A stretch of DNA of 64,000 bases from Thiococcus pfennigii (GCF_016583835.1 NZ_NRRW01000001.1:1-64000); one strand, 5' to 3'. Positions 46,687-57,199 are shown, numbered from the stretch's first letter. The notes: generated by a model not told the origin, from the letters alone. Numbers and translations are program-made.

Positions 46687-48408
46687 ATGCGCGCCTCCCA
46701 ATTCCCGCTCCAGACCCTCAAGGAGACCCCCGCCGACGCGGAGGTCGTCAGTCACCAGCTGATGTTGCGCGCGGGGCTGATCCGCCGCCTCGCCGCCGGC
46801 CTCTATACCTGGCTGCCGCTGGGCCTGCGGGTGCTGCGCAAGGTCGAGCGCATCGTGCGCGAGGAGATGGACCGCGCCGGGGCGCTCGAGGTCCTGATGC
46901 CGGCGGTCCAGCCCGCCGAGCTGTGGCAGGAGTCCGGCCGCTGGGACCAATATGGCCCGGAGCTGCTGCGGCTGCGCGACCGCCACCAGCGGGACTTCTG
47001 CTTCGGCCCGACGCACGAGGAGATCATCACGGATCTCGCCCGCAACGAGCTGCGCAGCTACAAGCAACTGCCGGTCAATTTCTATCAGATCCAGACCAAG
47101 TTCCGCGACGAGATCCGGCCGCGCTTCGGCGTCATGCGCGCCCGCGAGTTCCTGATGAAGGATGCCTACTCCTTCCATCTCGACGAGGCCTCGCTCGGCG
47201 AGACCTACCAGGCGATGTTCGACACCTATTGCCGCATCTTCCGCCGTTGCGGCCTCGATTTCCGCCCGGTCCAGGCCGATACCGGCAGCATCGGCGGGCA
47301 CAGCTCCCACGAATTCCACGTCCTCGCCGCCTCCGGCGAGGACGCCATCGCCTTCTCCGATGCGAGCGACTACGCGGCCAACATCGAACTCGCCGAGGCG
47401 CTGGCGCCGAGCGCGGCCTGCCCGCCGCCCGGCGAGACGTCGCGCCTGGTCGACACCCCGAACGCGCACACGATCGCCGACCTGGTCGAGCAGTTCGGCC
47501 AGCCGATCGAGCGTACCGTCAAGACGCTGGTGGTCGCCGCCTCCGAGGCCGTCGATGCCGATCTGGTCGCCCTCCTCGTGCGCGGCGACCACGAGCTCAA
47601 CGCGGTCAAGGCGGTCAAGCTACCGGAGGTCGCCGAGCCGCTGCGCTTCGCGAGCGAGGCCGAGATCCGCGCCGCGATCGGCGCCAGCCCCGGCTCGCTC
47701 GGACCACGCGGGCTGGCGATCCCGGTCATCGCCGACCGCGCCGTCGCCGTCATCGCCGACTTCAGCGCCGGCGCCAACGAGGACGGCAAACACTGGTTCG
47801 GCCTCAACTGGGGGCGCGACCTGCCGTTGCCGCCGGTCGCGGACCTGCGCAACGTCGTCGCTGGCGATCCGAGCCCCGACGGCCACGGCCAGCTGACGAT
47901 CGCCCGCGGCATCGAGGTCGGCCACATCTTCCAGCTCGGGCGCAAGTACAGCGCGGCGATGAAGGCGACCGTCCTCGGCGAGGACGGCAAGGCCGCGACC
48001 CTGACGATGGGTTGTTACGGCATCGGCGTCTCGCGGGTCGTCGCCGCCGCGATCGAGCAGCACCACGACGAGCGCGGCATCTGCTGGCCGGCGCCGATCG
48101 CGCCCTTCGCCGTCGCGCTGCTGCCGATGAAGTGGGACAAGTCCTACCGCGTGCGCGAGACGACCGAGCGGCTCTATGCCGACCTCCAGGCGGCCGGCAT
48201 CGAGGTCCTGCTCGATGATCGCGACGCGCGCCCGGGCGTCATGTTCGCCGACATGGAGCTGATCGGCCTCCCCCACCGGATCGTCGTCGGCGACAAGGGC
48301 CTCGATGCGGGGGCCGTCGAGTACAAGGGCCGGCGCGACAGCGACTCGCGGCTGATCCCGCTGGCCGAGGTCGTCGCCTTCCTCCGCGAGCGGCTCGCCG
48401 CGCACTGA
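46687..48408 (+). CDS. proS: Proline--tRNA ligase (bacterial type)
   Basis: This class II synthetase of 573 residues starts [20 protein letters not shown]. Motif 1 lies near GAGxxxLxLPxGxRV-like [15 protein letters not shown], motif 2 at [20 protein letters not shown] and motif 3 at GCYGIGVSR. The YbaK-like editing domain is inserted between motifs 2 and 3 ([20 protein letters not shown]), as in bacterial-type ProS. It precedes fabA. Confidence 0.97.
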   Translation: MRASQFPLQTLKETPADAEVVSHQLMLRAGLIRRLAAGLYTWLPLGLRVLRKVERIVREEMDRAGALEVLMPAVQPAELWQESGRWDQYGPELLRLRDRHQRDFCFGPTHEEIITDLARNELRSYKQLPVNFYQIQTKFRDEIRPRFGVMRAREFLMKDAYSFHLDEASLGETYQAMFDTYCRIFRRCGLDFRPVQADTGSIGGHSSHEFHVLAASGEDAIAFSDASDYAANIELAEALAPSAACPPPGETSRLVDTPNAHTIADLVEQFGQPIERTVKTLVVAASEAVDADLVALLVRGDHELNAVKAVKLPEVAEPLRFASEAEIRAAIGASPGSLGPRGLAIPVIADRAVAVIADFSAGANEDGKHWFGLNWGRDLPLPPVADLRNVVAGDPSPDGHGQLTIARGIEVGHIFQLGRKYSAAMKATVLGEDGKAATLTMGCYGIGVSRVVAAAIEQHHDERGICWPAPIAPFAVALLPMKWDKSYRVRETTERLYADLQAAGIEVLLDDRDARPGVMFADMELIGLPHRIVVGDKGLDAGAVEYKGRRDSDSRLIPLAEVVAFLRERLAAH

Positions 48409-48485
48409 CTCATCCCCATACCGGGATTCCAGTGCCGGGCGACACTCGCCCGGCCCCACCCTCGAGACCCCAGGACAGACAACGC

Positions 48486-49001
48486 ATGAGCCGAGTGGAA
48501 GCCTTCGATCGAGAGCAACTGCTGCAATGTGGCCGTGGCGAGATGTTCGGGCCCGGCAATGCCCAATTGCCGACGCCCAACATGCTGATGCTCGATCGCA
48601 TCCTCAAGATCACCGACAGCGGCGGCGCCTTCGACAAGGGCGAGATCCTCGCCGAGCTCGATGTCAAGCCGGACCTCTGGTTCTTCTCCTGCCACTTCCC
48701 CGGCGATCCTGTGATGCCCGGCTGTCTCGGCCTCGACGCCCTCTGGCAGCTGGTCGGCTTCTGGCTCGCCTGGATCGGCAACCCCGGCCATGGCCGGGCG
48801 CTCGGCGTCGGCGAGGTCAAGTTCACCGGCCAGGTCCTGCCCACGGCCAAGAAGGTCACCTACAAGATCGACATGAAGCGGGTCATCACCCGCAAGCTGG
48901 TCCTCGGCATCGGCGACGGCACCGTCGAGGTCGACGGCCGCGAGATCTACACCGCCAAGGATCTGCGCGTCGGCCTCTTCATCTCGACCGAAGGTTTCTG
49001 A
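48486..49001 (+). CDS. fabA: 3-hydroxydecanoyl-ACP dehydratase/isomerase
   Basis: FabA introduces the cis double bond in anaerobic unsaturated fatty acid synthesis. The 171-residue protein has [11 protein letters not shown] and the catalytic His in [20 protein letters not shown], with the Asp in the following helix. The start [13 protein letters not shown] at 48486 gives the usual length. The usual partner fabB is not in this window. Confidence 0.96.
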   Translation: MSRVEAFDREQLLQCGRGEMFGPGNAQLPTPNMLMLDRILKITDSGGAFDKGEILAELDVKPDLWFFSCHFPGDPVMPGCLGLDALWQLVGFWLAWIGNPGHGRALGVGEVKFTGQVLPTAKKVTYKIDMKRVITRKLVLGIGDGTVEVDGREIYTAKDLRVGLFISTEGF

Positions 49002-49270
49002 ACCGGCCGGCCGAAATCCGCTGACCCCGGGCCGCCCACCGGCGGCCCGCTGGCCATGCCCGACCTGGGCGCGGCCGGGTCGGCACGCGGGATGACAATG
49101 CGCGGTGTCCGACCGGCGTGGCACCGCCCGACTCCGGCCCCGCGCCGCGTCCAACGCGTGTCACAGACCTTCTGGCCAAGTCTTGCATCGCCGACCAGGT
49201 CCGCCGCCTGCCGTTCGCCGCGCCGTCGGCCCAGGGGCGGCGCCCGGGGCGAGACCAACAGGTGTCCGCC

Positions 49271-50557
49271 GTGACCGAGCCCCCGCTTGCCGCGCTCTTC
49301 TTCTCGCTGTTCTTGCTGCTCGTCCTCTCGGCCTTCTTCTCCGGATCCGAGACGGCCCTGATGACGATCAACCGCTACCGCCTGCGCCACCTGGCCGATC
49401 GCGGGCACCGCGGTGCGCGCCTGGCCCAGGCCCTGCTCGAGCGTCCGGACCGGCTTATCGGACTGATCCTGCTCGGCAACAACTTCGTCAATATCCTCGC
49501 CTCGTCGCTCGCCACCCTCATCGCGCTACGTATCGGCGGCGACAATGCGATCGCGATCGCCGCGGGGCTGCTGACGCTGGTGATCCTGATCTTCTCGGAG
49601 GTCACGCCCAAGACCCTCGCGGCCCTGCACCCGGAACGCCTCGCCTACCCCGCGGCCTACGTCTATACCCCGTTGATCCGCTTCTTCTCGCCGCTGGTCT
49701 GGTCGGTCAGCATGATCGCCAACAACCTGTTGCGGCTCCTCGGGGTCGAGCCGGTCGGGGCGCCGAACCAGACCCTGAGCCGCGAGGAGTTGCGCACCGT
49801 CGTCAGCGAGGCGGGGGCCATGATCCCCGAGCGCAGCCGCGACATGCTGCTCGCGATCCTGGACCTGGAGGGGGCGACGGTCGAGGACATCATGATCCCG
49901 CGCCACGAGGTCGAGGGCATCGACCTTCAAGATCCCGAGGAGGACGTCATGCGCACGCTGCGCAATGCCGGCTACTCGCGCCTGCCGGTCTTCGACGGCG
50001 GGGTCGACAACGTCGTCGGCCTGCTGCACATGCGCCACGTCCTGAGCCTGATGCGCGAGCGCGAAGACTTCACGCGCGAGCAGCTGCGCGAGATCTGTCA
50101 CCGGCCCTACTTCGTCCCCGAAGGGACGCGCCTCTATCAGCAGCTGATCAACTTCCAGCGCGAGCGCCAGCGCGTCGCGCTGGTCGTCGACGAGTACGGC
50201 GACTTCCTCGGGCTCATCACGCTCACCGACCTGCTCGAGGAGATCGTCGGCGAGTTCACGACCGACCCGGCCGACAACATTCCGGAGATCGTCCGCCACC
50301 CGGACGGCAGCATCCTGATCGACTGCGGCATCAGCGTGCGCGACCTCAACCGGGTGCTGCGCTGGAAGCTGCCGACCCAGGGACCGAAGACCCTCAACGG
50401 CCTGATCTTGGAGTACCTGGAGACGATCCCAGAGACAGGTACCAGTCTCAAGCTGCACGGCCATGTCATCGAGATCATCCAGACCGGCGACAACGCGGTG
50501 AAGATGGTCCGGTACGTCAATCGCCCAACGCGCAAGCCGAAGGCCGAGGCGACCTGA
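49271..50557 (+). CDS. CorC/HlyC-type CNNM (DUF21) membrane protein with CBS pair
   Basis: The 428-residue protein has an N-terminal DUF21/CNNM membrane domain (FFSLFLLLVLSAFFSGSETALM, GLILLGNNFVNILASSLATL, EVTPKTLAA). Two CBS domains follow (DIMIPRHEVEGIDL, RVALVVDEYGDFLGLITLTDLLEEIVGE), then a C-terminal CorC_HlyC domain (LNGLILEYLETIPETG). Members resemble E. coli YfjD/CorB and are linked to Mg2+ or Na+ export. The start is uncertain: GTG 49271 (VTEPPLAALFF) fits the family; GTG 49262 and an ATG at 49118 are also in frame. Confidence 0.9.
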   Translation: MTEPPLAALFFSLFLLLVLSAFFSGSETALMTINRYRLRHLADRGHRGARLAQALLERPDRLIGLILLGNNFVNILASSLATLIALRIGGDNAIAIAAGLLTLVILIFSEVTPKTLAALHPERLAYPAAYVYTPLIRFFSPLVWSVSMIANNLLRLLGVEPVGAPNQTLSREELRTVVSEAGAMIPERSRDMLLAILDLEGATVEDIMIPRHEVEGIDLQDPEEDVMRTLRNAGYSRLPVFDGGVDNVVGLLHMRHVLSLMREREDFTREQLREICHRPYFVPEGTRLYQQLINFQRERQRVALVVDEYGDFLGLITLTDLLEEIVGEFTTDPADNIPEIVRHPDGSILIDCGISVRDLNRVLRWKLPTQGPKTLNGLILEYLETIPETGTSLKLHGHVIEIIQTGDNAVKMVRYVNRPTRKPKAEAT

Positions 50558-50581
50558 ACACCACCGCTCGCGACCTGGCCG

Positions 50582-51523
50582 TCAGGCGACCGGCGAGACG
50601 AAGCCGGGCGGCTTGATCGCGAGGACAGAGCAGGTCAGCTGCTCGAGGATCGCCTCGGCCGTGTTACCGATAAACAGCCCGGCGACCCCGGTGCGCGAGA
50701 GGGTCCCCATCACGACCAGGTCCGCCTGGAGCTGCCGCGCGAGGTCGGGGATGACCAGGCTCGCCGGGCCGCGGCAGAGGTGGAGTTGCGGCACGAGATA
50801 CGCGAAGGCCTCGGCGCCGATCAACCCCCGCAATCGCTCGCCGAGCCGGTCCAGGCCATCCTGATGGTAGCGCCGCTCCCCCTCGACGTAGGCCGGTCCA
50901 TCGACGTGCGGATTTTCGCTCCAGGTCCGCACGAAGCGTTCCTCCGGCACGTCCCAGGCATGGGCGAGGTGCAGCTCGGCGAAGTCCGACAGCGCGAGCG
51001 ATCCGGCCAGCTCGAGGATGCGGCGATTGAGCGGCGCGAGTTCGGCCTCGGGGGTCGGCGGTTCGATATCGACGGCCGCCAGGATGCGGGCGTAGTTGGG
51101 GCGCTCGCCCGGCTTCGTCAGCCACACCGGGCAGGGACACTTGCGCAGCAGGTGCATGTCGTCGGAGCCGAACAGGCGGTCGAGGAAGCTTGGATCCTCG
51201 GCCGCCTTGATCACCAGGTCGTGCCCCTCGCGCAGCACGGCACGGATGACCTCCAAAAAGCCGGTGCCGACCAGCACCGCGTGGCGGATCTCGATCCGTT
51301 GCCGATAGGGTTCGGTCAGGCGCGCGAGGATCCGCCGGGCGTCGCCCGTCACCGCCGGGTCTGGGGCCGCACCGGCGCTACCCGCCGGGACCACCGGCAG
51401 CAACGCGGCGACCGTGAGCCGCGCCTGATTGTTCTCGGCGAGCGAGACCGCCCGCGCAAGGACCAACCCGTCACGGACGGGCGATCCGATCACACAGAGG
51501 ATATCGGCGAATCGCTTCATCAT
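50582..51523 (-). CDS. Tandem universal stress protein
   Basis: The 313-residue protein contains two Usp domains. The first starts MKRFADILCVIGSPVRDGLVL, the second near YARILAAVDIEPPTPEAEL and ends with LQADLVVMGTLSRTGVAGLFIGNTAEAILEQLTCSVLAIKPPGF, an ATP-type GxxG-9x-G(S/T) loop (GTLSRTGVAGLFIGNTA). Resembles UspE. The first two codons are both ATG (51523 and 51520). It lies 37 bp from the Kef-type antiporter on the same strand; their co-expression would fit stress adaptation. Confidence 0.9.
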   Translation of the reverse strand: MMKRFADILCVIGSPVRDGLVLARAVSLAENNQARLTVAALLPVVPAGSAGAAPDPAVTGDARRILARLTEPYRQRIEIRHAVLVGTGFLEVIRAVLREGHDLVIKAAEDPSFLDRLFGSDDMHLLRKCPCPVWLTKPGERPNYARILAAVDIEPPTPEAELAPLNRRILELAGSLALSDFAELHLAHAWDVPEERFVRTWSENPHVDGPAYVEGERRYHQDGLDRLGERLRGLIGAEAFAYLVPQLHLCRGPASLVIPDLARQLQADLVVMGTLSRTGVAGLFIGNTAEAILEQLTCSVLAIKPPGFVSPVA

Positions 51524-51560
51524 CTCGCTGCCTCGGTCGTTCGCACGCCCACAGCCTACC

Positions 51561-53264
51561 TCAGCCATCCCTTTCGGGCTCGAGGACCGCACGGTACTGC
51601 CAATCCCGCACGCCCTGGATGGTCAGTTCGATATCCTCGCTCGGGATGCGAAGCATCTCCAGGGCCATCGCGCCGAGCCGCAGACTCGCCTCGATCGCCT
51701 CTGGGTAGGCATGCGTCGCCCCGGCCTCGCTCAGACGCGAGCTCGCCTCGAGGTCGCGCGCCCGGGCGATGACCGGCACCTGCGGGCAGTGGCGACCCAG
51801 GAAGGAGACGGCCCGCAGGGCCGTAGCCGGCCGATCGGTCGTGATAATCACCAGGGCCGCCCGTTCGACTTGGATCGCCGTCAGCAGTTCTGAATCGGCG
51901 ATGTCGCCGTAGAGGACCTGATGGCCGTCGGCGCGGCCCTGTAGCACCCGCTTCGGGTCCGTGTCGAAGGCCACGAAGGATACGCCGCTATTGCGCAGCA
52001 GGACCGCGATCGTGTGCCCGACGCGGCCGTAGCCGCCGATCACTACCTGCGCCTCGGGCGACTCGGCGAGTGCGCTCGGCGGGTCCGCCGCCTCGACGCG
52101 GGGTCCGGCGAAGCGCGCCGCGATGGCCCGGTTGAAGCGGATCAACGCCGCCCCGCCGATCAACGAGAAGAGGATCGCGGCGAGCGCGATCTGGCCGAGC
52201 GCTTCGTCGATCACGCCGGCCCCGAGACCGAGCGCCAGGAGCGCGAAGCCGAACTCGCCGCCGACCGCGACGAGCAGCGCGGTGCGCCAGGCGACCAGGG
52301 GCTCGATGCCGCTGCGTCGCACCATCAGCCCGACGATCAGCACCTTGCTGACCAGGATCAGCAGGGCCCCGGCCAGCGCCCAATGCCAGATCCGCGGCAG
52401 CGCGCTCGGGTCGAACAGCATCCCGATGCCGATGAAGAAGAGGCCGAGCAGGACGTCGCGGAAGGGCCGGATGCTCGACTCCACCTGGTGACGGAACTCG
52501 GTCTCCCCGAGCATCATCCCAGCGAGAAAGGCCCCGAACGCCAATGACAGGCCCAGGCTGCTCGTCGACCAGGCGGCGAGCAGCGCGACCAACAGGACCG
52601 CCAGCGTGAAGACCTCGGGGGAACGCCGCTTGGCGACCAGGTGAAAGAGTGGGCGCAGGAGTCGACGCCCGACGAAGAAGACGATGACGAAGGCCAGCAC
52701 CGCCTTGGCAATCGCCGCGCCGAGCGCGCCGGCCAGCAGGTCGGGGGCGAGCGCCACGCCCAAGACGGGGATGACGACCAGAAAGGGCACCGCGGTGACG
52801 TCCTGGAAGACCGACATCGCCAGGCCGAGCCGCCCGTGCGGGCTGTTCTCCTCGCCCTGCTCGGCCAACTGGCTGCCGATGATCGTCGTCGAGGACTGGG
52901 CGAAGGCCGCACCGAGGACGAAGGCCGCCGCCCCCGGCAGGCCGACGAGCCACAGGATCAGCGCGACGACGGCCGTCGTCAACACCACCTGGGCCGTGCC
53001 CAGCCAGAGGACCTGGTGGCGCAGCGCATGGAGCTGGGGGATCGAGAAGTTCAGCCCGATCGTGAAGAGCAGGAAGACGACCCCGAACTCGGCCAGGGCG
53101 CTGAGCTCCGGCATGTGGATGGTCGGTCCGATCGTGTGCGGCCCCAGGATCACGCCGACCAACAGATAACCGAGGCTGGTCGGTACATGCAGGCGCTGGA
53201 ACGCGATCACGACCGTCAGGGCGACGGCAAGCAGCACGAGGATCTGCGCGAGCTGGTCCATCAT
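51561..53264 (-). CDS. Kef-type monovalent cation:proton antiporter (CPA2) with TrkA-N domain
   Basis: The 567-residue protein has about 12 membrane helices of the Na+/H+ exchanger fold (LHVPTSLGYLLVGVILGPHT, FGVVFLLFTIGLNFS, LGAAFAQSSTTIIGSQLAEQG). A RCK/TrkA-N domain follows, with the nucleotide-binding VVIGGYGRVGHTIAVLL. Related KefB/YbaL proteins export K+ or Na+ against protons. The C-terminus lacks a full TrkA-C domain. Glutathione regulation cannot be inferred. Confidence 0.92.
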   Translation of the reverse strand: MMDQLAQILVLLAVALTVVIAFQRLHVPTSLGYLLVGVILGPHTIGPTIHMPELSALAEFGVVFLLFTIGLNFSIPQLHALRHQVLWLGTAQVVLTTAVVALILWLVGLPGAAAFVLGAAFAQSSTTIIGSQLAEQGEENSPHGRLGLAMSVFQDVTAVPFLVVIPVLGVALAPDLLAGALGAAIAKAVLAFVIVFFVGRRLLRPLFHLVAKRRSPEVFTLAVLLVALLAAWSTSSLGLSLAFGAFLAGMMLGETEFRHQVESSIRPFRDVLLGLFFIGIGMLFDPSALPRIWHWALAGALLILVSKVLIVGLMVRRSGIEPLVAWRTALLVAVGGEFGFALLALGLGAGVIDEALGQIALAAILFSLIGGAALIRFNRAIAARFAGPRVEAADPPSALAESPEAQVVIGGYGRVGHTIAVLLRNSGVSFVAFDTDPKRVLQGRADGHQVLYGDIADSELLTAIQVERAALVIITTDRPATALRAVSFLGRHCPQVPVIARARDLEASSRLSEAGATHAYPEAIEASLRLGAMALEMLRIPSEDIELTIQGVRDWQYRAVLEPERDG

Positions 53265-53372
53265 GGATAGACTCTATCTCCGGATCGGGCCACCCCGACG
53301 TCGGATCGGGCTCGCGGCCAACAAATGGAAACGTGACTGGCGATGGTGGAGCAGGTTCAGCGAGGCAAGACG

Positions 53373-54458
53373 ATGGCGCAAGACCCAGCGCAACGATCAC
53401 CGCACCGCGGTGCCCTTTCGAACCCCGACGGACGCTATGCCGAGCACCGCCGGGAGACGGTCGACGACGGCTGGTGGCAAGCATCGGAGGAGCCGTTGCG
53501 CACGACCGTAGAGGTCGACGCCAGCCGCCGGGTGATCAGCTACAACGCCTCGCCCGATATCCCGTTCGACCGCGCCGTCAATCCGTACCGCGGCTGCGAG
53601 CACGGTTGCCTCTACTGCTACGCCCGGCCCTCGCACGCCTGGCTCGGCCTCTCGCCTGGTCTGGACTTCGAGACCCGGCTGTTCTACAAGCCGGACGCCG
53701 CGACCCAACTCGCTCGCGAGTTGGCGGCACCCGGCTATCGCCCGGCCCCGCTGGCGCTCGGCTCCAACACGGACCCCTATCAGCCGCTCGAGCGACGCCT
53801 CGGCCTCACCCGGGCGGTCCTCGAGGTCCTGCACGACTGGCGCCACCCGGCCTTCATCACGACCAAGTCGGCCCTAGTGCTGCGCGACCTCGAGCGCCTC
53901 GCGGCGATGGCCCGGGAGAACCTGATCGCGGTGCGGGTCTCGCTCGCGACGCTCGACGCCGAACTCGCCCGGCGATTGGAGCCGCGCGCCGCCTCGCCGA
54001 CGCGGCGCCTCGCGACGATCGAGGCCCTGGCCGAGGCCGGTGTGCCGGTCGGCGTCCTCGTCTCGCCGGTGATCCCGGGCCTCACCGACGTCGACCTGGA
54101 GCGAATCCTCGCACGGGCCGCCGAGGCCGGGGCGAGGATGGCGTGCAGCCAGCTGATCCGCTTGCCGCACGAGCTGAAAGACCTGTTCCAGGAATGGCTC
54201 CAGGCACACTATCCGGACCGTGCGGCCAAGGTCCTGGACCTGATCCGCCAATGCCGCGGCGGCCGGCTCAACGACCCGCGTTTCGGCCACCGTCACAGCG
54301 GCAGCGGGCCGATCGCCGCGCTAATCGCGCAGCGCTTCGCGCTCGCTGCCCGCCGCGCCGGCCTGGGGACGGATGGCGGTGCCTGGCACCTCGACAGCCG
54401 CCGCTTCAGCCCACCGGGCCGCCCCATCCAGCGCTCGCTGTTCGAGGCCCCGACATGA
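53373..54458 (+). CDS. PA0069-family radical SAM protein
   Basis: The 361-residue protein has the radical SAM cluster motif in NPYRGCEHGCLYCYARPSH (CxxxCxxC). Conserved family blocks follow: ALGSNTDPYQPLERRLGLTR, FITTKSALVLRDLE and VLVSPVIPGLTD. It resembles the SplB-like Rv2578c/PA0069 group, whose reaction is not established. ATG 53373 with gaggc upstream is preferred; ATG 53343 is in frame. Confidence 0.9.
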   Translation: MAQDPAQRSPHRGALSNPDGRYAEHRRETVDDGWWQASEEPLRTTVEVDASRRVISYNASPDIPFDRAVNPYRGCEHGCLYCYARPSHAWLGLSPGLDFETRLFYKPDAATQLARELAAPGYRPAPLALGSNTDPYQPLERRLGLTRAVLEVLHDWRHPAFITTKSALVLRDLERLAAMARENLIAVRVSLATLDAELARRLEPRAASPTRRLATIEALAEAGVPVGVLVSPVIPGLTDVDLERILARAAEAGARMACSQLIRLPHELKDLFQEWLQAHYPDRAAKVLDLIRQCRGGRLNDPRFGHRHSGSGPIAALIAQRFALAARRAGLGTDGGAWHLDSRRFSPPGRPIQRSLFEAPT

Positions 54459-54713
54459 GGCCTAAAAAGGGCAGTTGACCGCTTCATCATGGAAGGAAGT
54501 CGGTCGGAACCGTGGCGAGGCGCTATAGGGGTATGGGTCCTGCTCGCCCGCTCGGTGAAGGCCGCTACGACGGCCGACGCAGGTCGCGCGCAACGCCCGG
54601 TGGCGTTACAAGTCGTGGCAATAGCCTGGCTATTGCGCCTCCTCGTGCCTGACCGGGCACCCCGCGCGGCGCACCTCGGGCACCGTCCAACGGCCGCTTT
54701 TGGGTTGAAGAAT

Positions 54714-54729
54714 TCAAGGTCCCCATGAC
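54714..54729. repeat. 16-bp inverted copy of the hairpin-array left edge
   Basis: ttcaaggtccccatga here is the exact reverse complement of 36551-36566, the edge of hairpin array A. The DNA to its left has small hairpins (for example aatagcctggctatt), but no further clear match. The 297-base interval 54459-54755 has no supported gene. Confidence 0.45.
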
Positions 54730-54755
54730 GCGCGAGCGGACGACTGTCCAGACGA

Positions 54756-55220
54756 TCAGCAGCTGCGGCAGTCCTCGACCGGCAGGCCGCGTTCCAGCCA
54801 GCCCGGTCCGGCCCCGCTGCCGGCCATGCCCTCGCGGACGTTATAGACCTCGGTGAAACCGTTCTCCAGCAGGAGCCGCTGGACATTGCCGCTGCGATTA
54901 CCGGTACGGCAGATGAGGGCGATCGGCGTATCCATATTGCCACCGACCTGCTCCAGGAGCTTTTCGATGAACTCCTCGCCGCCGCGCGACTGGATCATGT
55001 TGAGTTCGAGGGCACCAGCACCGACCCCGGTGCGGCGCCACTCACCCGGCGTGCGGACATCGACGATGATCAGCTCGCCGCGCTGCGCCCTCTCCAGCGC
55101 CTCCGGGGCCGAGAGTTCGGGGCCCGACGGGGCCTCGGGACCACAGCCGGCCAGCAACAGGATAGTCGCCAGCGCCACGACGGGCAGGGGCATCGACCGG
55201 AAACGACATCTCTTTTTCAT
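54756..55220 (-). CDS. Rhodanese-like lipoprotein
   Basis: The 154-residue protein has a signal peptide ending in the lipobox LLLAGCGPE. A rhodanese domain follows (ELIIVDVRTPGEWRRTGVGA), with the active-site cysteine in LICRTGNRSGNVQRLL. It likely handles sulfane sulfur in the periplasm. The C-terminus has a further pair of cysteines (VEDCRSC). ATG 55220 has ggag upstream; the frame extends to 55475 without an initiation signal. Confidence 0.88.
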   Translation of the reverse strand: MKKRCRFRSMPLPVVALATILLLAGCGPEAPSGPELSAPEALERAQRGELIIVDVRTPGEWRRTGVGAGALELNMIQSRGGEEFIEKLLEQVGGNMDTPIALICRTGNRSGNVQRLLLENGFTEVYNVREGMAGSGAGPGWLERGLPVEDCRSC

Positions 55221-55508
55221 CGACAGCTCCAAACAGCCATTGGGTTGGTTCGTATTGATTCGGACACGCTCCGCAGCGTTGCCGGAGCGGCGAGCCGATC
55301 GGGTCGGATGCCCGGCCGGCGATCCGCCTCCCGGGGGTTGCCGGGTCGGCCGAGATCCAGCCGAAGGCCATCGCGCCCAGGCCCGTGGGGCCCGTTCGGA
55401 CCTCAGCCGCGTCGCGGAGACCGATAGAGGCAACGGCCTAAAATAACGCGAAGGCCGCCGCGATGGAAACGGCACACCGCGCGCACATGCGGGCCGACTC
55501 CAGGAGAT

Positions 55509-55662
55509 CTCCGAAGATGGCCATCCCGGCGATTCTTCGACGACGCGAGGCGAAGATGCGATCTTCGCCTCGCCTCCCTGTCAGCCTCTCAGACAACCGA
55601 ACATGGTGGGGGCTGCTGGCCCCGTCCGGGCGCCTCGAATCTTCCAAGGTGCCCTCCAAGCA
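55509..55662. repeat. Hairpin array, diverged copy B
   Basis: This aligns block by block with 36561-36705 in the same orientation. The second hairpin is a perfect 12-bp stem (gcgaggcgaaga with tcttcgcctcgc, 55545-55573) with the same tgcga loop as copy A. Versus copy A, two stem pairs changed from A-T to G-C on both sides. The third hairpin is degraded; the fourth and fifth keep partial pairing. It ends 79 bp before the HerA-like gene. The 521-base gap 55221-55741 has no supported gene. Confidence 0.65.
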
Positions 55663-55741
55663 CGCCGGGCGGCCTTTGCCACGACGGTTCGAGACAGTAC
55701 CATAGCCCGCATCCCCTCCCATGCCGGAAGGATCCTCGCGA

Positions 55742-57199
55742 ATGCCCAATCCCATACTCGTCGGCCGCGGCGTGCACTCGGTCCACCTGTTGCCTGGCAT
55801 GGCCAACCGCCACGGGTTGATCGCCGGCGCCACCGGCACCGGCAAGACGGTCACCCTCCAGCGGCTCGCCGAGTCCTTCAGCCGCTGCGGCGTGCCGGTC
55901 TTCGTCACCGATATCAAGGGCGATCTGGCCGGGCTCAGCCAGCCCGGGGGGGACAACCGGCGGGTCGCCGAGCGGGTCCGCGAACTCGGCCTGGAGGGGT
56001 TCGAATACGCCGGCTGCCCGGTGACCTTTTGGGACATCTTCGCCGAGCAGGGTCACCCGGTACGCACGACCGTCTCGGAGATGGGCCCCTTGCTGCTCGG
56101 GCGCCTGCTGCGGCTTAACGAGGTCCAGGAGGGCGTCCTCGATGTCGCCTTTCGAGTCGCCGACGAAAACGGCTGGCTGCTGCTCGACCTGAAGGACCTG
56201 CGCGCGATGCTCGTACACGTCGCCGAGCAGGCCGGCGCCCTGCGCGCCACCCACGGCAATGTCTCCGCGGCCAGCATCGGCGCGATCCAACGCCGCCTGC
56301 TGAGTCTCGAGCAGCAGGGCGGGAGCAGCCTGTTCGGCGAGCCAGCGCTCGACATCCACGACCTCATCCAGACCGACGCGGCCGGTCGCGGTCTCGTCAA
56401 CGTGCTCGCCGCCGACCGACTGATGCACACCCCGGCCGTCTACGGCGCCTTCCTGCTGTGGCTGCTCTCGGAACTCTTCGAACAGCTCCCAGAGGTCGGC
56501 GATCTGGATCGGCCGCGGCTGGTCTTGTTCTTCGACGAGGCCCACCTGCTGTTCGACGATGCCCCCAAGGTGCTGCTGGAGAAGATCGAACAGGTCGTGC
56601 GCCTGATCCGCTCCAAAGGGGTCGGCGTCTACTTCGTCAGCCAAAACCCGCTGGACCTGCCCGATACGGTCCTCGGCCAGCTCGGCAACCGCGTCCAGCA
56701 TGCGCTGCGCGCCTACACGCCTCGCGAGCAGAAGGCGGTGCGCGCCGCGGCCCAGACCTTCCGGCCCAACCCCGCGCTCGATGTCGAACGGGTCATCGGG
56801 GAGTTGGGCGTCGGTGAGGCGCTCGTCTCGACCCTCGACGCCGACGGCATCCCGACCATGGTCGAGCGGATCCTGATCGCCCCGCCGGGCGGGCGCATCG
56901 GCCCCATCACCGCCGCCGAGCGGCAGGCGATCCTCGGCGACTCGTTGGTCGCCGGCGTCTACGAGCGGGCCATCGACCGTGTCTCGGCCTATGAGATCCT
57001 GCGGGAGATGGCCGCACAGAGCGCCGCGACCGTCGATGCAGCGTCGACGGACCCGCGCGCAGCGCGCCCGCGCGGCCCGCGGCGAGGCACGATGGAGGCC
57101 ATGGCCACGAGCGCGGCGCGGGCCATCGGCACCCAACTCGGTCGGCAGATCGTCCGGGGCGTCCTGGGGTCCCTGTTCGGCGGCACGCGGCGGCGCTGA
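55742..57199 (+). CDS. HerA-like ATPase/helicase (DUF853 family)
   Basis: The 485-residue protein belongs to the bacterial HerA/FtsK-like DUF853 group (YjgR-like). The P-loop is GATGTGKTVTLQ (about residue 36), and the Walker B is RLVLFFDEAHLLFDD. The sensor-type VYFVSQNPLDLPDTVLGQLGNRVQHALRA follows, and an Ala/Arg-rich tail ends the protein. The cellular role is unknown; no nuclease partner (NurA-like) or defence gene is adjacent. ATG 55742 with ggaagga is preferred to 55721. Confidence 0.9.
   Translation: MPNPILVGRGVHSVHLLPGMANRHGLIAGATGTGKTVTLQRLAESFSRCGVPVFVTDIKGDLAGLSQPGGDNRRVAERVRELGLEGFEYAGCPVTFWDIFAEQGHPVRTTVSEMGPLLLGRLLRLNEVQEGVLDVAFRVADENGWLLLDLKDLRAMLVHVAEQAGALRATHGNVSAASIGAIQRRLLSLEQQGGSSLFGEPALDIHDLIQTDAAGRGLVNVLAADRLMHTPAVYGAFLLWLLSELFEQLPEVGDLDRPRLVLFFDEAHLLFDDAPKVLLEKIEQVVRLIRSKGVGVYFVSQNPLDLPDTVLGQLGNRVQHALRAYTPREQKAVRAAAQTFRPNPALDVERVIGELGVGEALVSTLDADGIPTMVERILIAPPGGRIGPITAAERQAILGDSLVAGVYERAIDRVSAYEILREMAAQSAATVDAASTDPRAARPRGPRRGTMEAMATSAARAIGTQLGRQIVRGVLGSLFGGTRRR

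Noticed and set aside
55742-57199. HerA-like ATPase as part of a defence system
   Set aside because: No NurA-like, Sir2-like or DUF4297-like nuclease is adjacent, and the protein fits the DUF853 housekeeping group.
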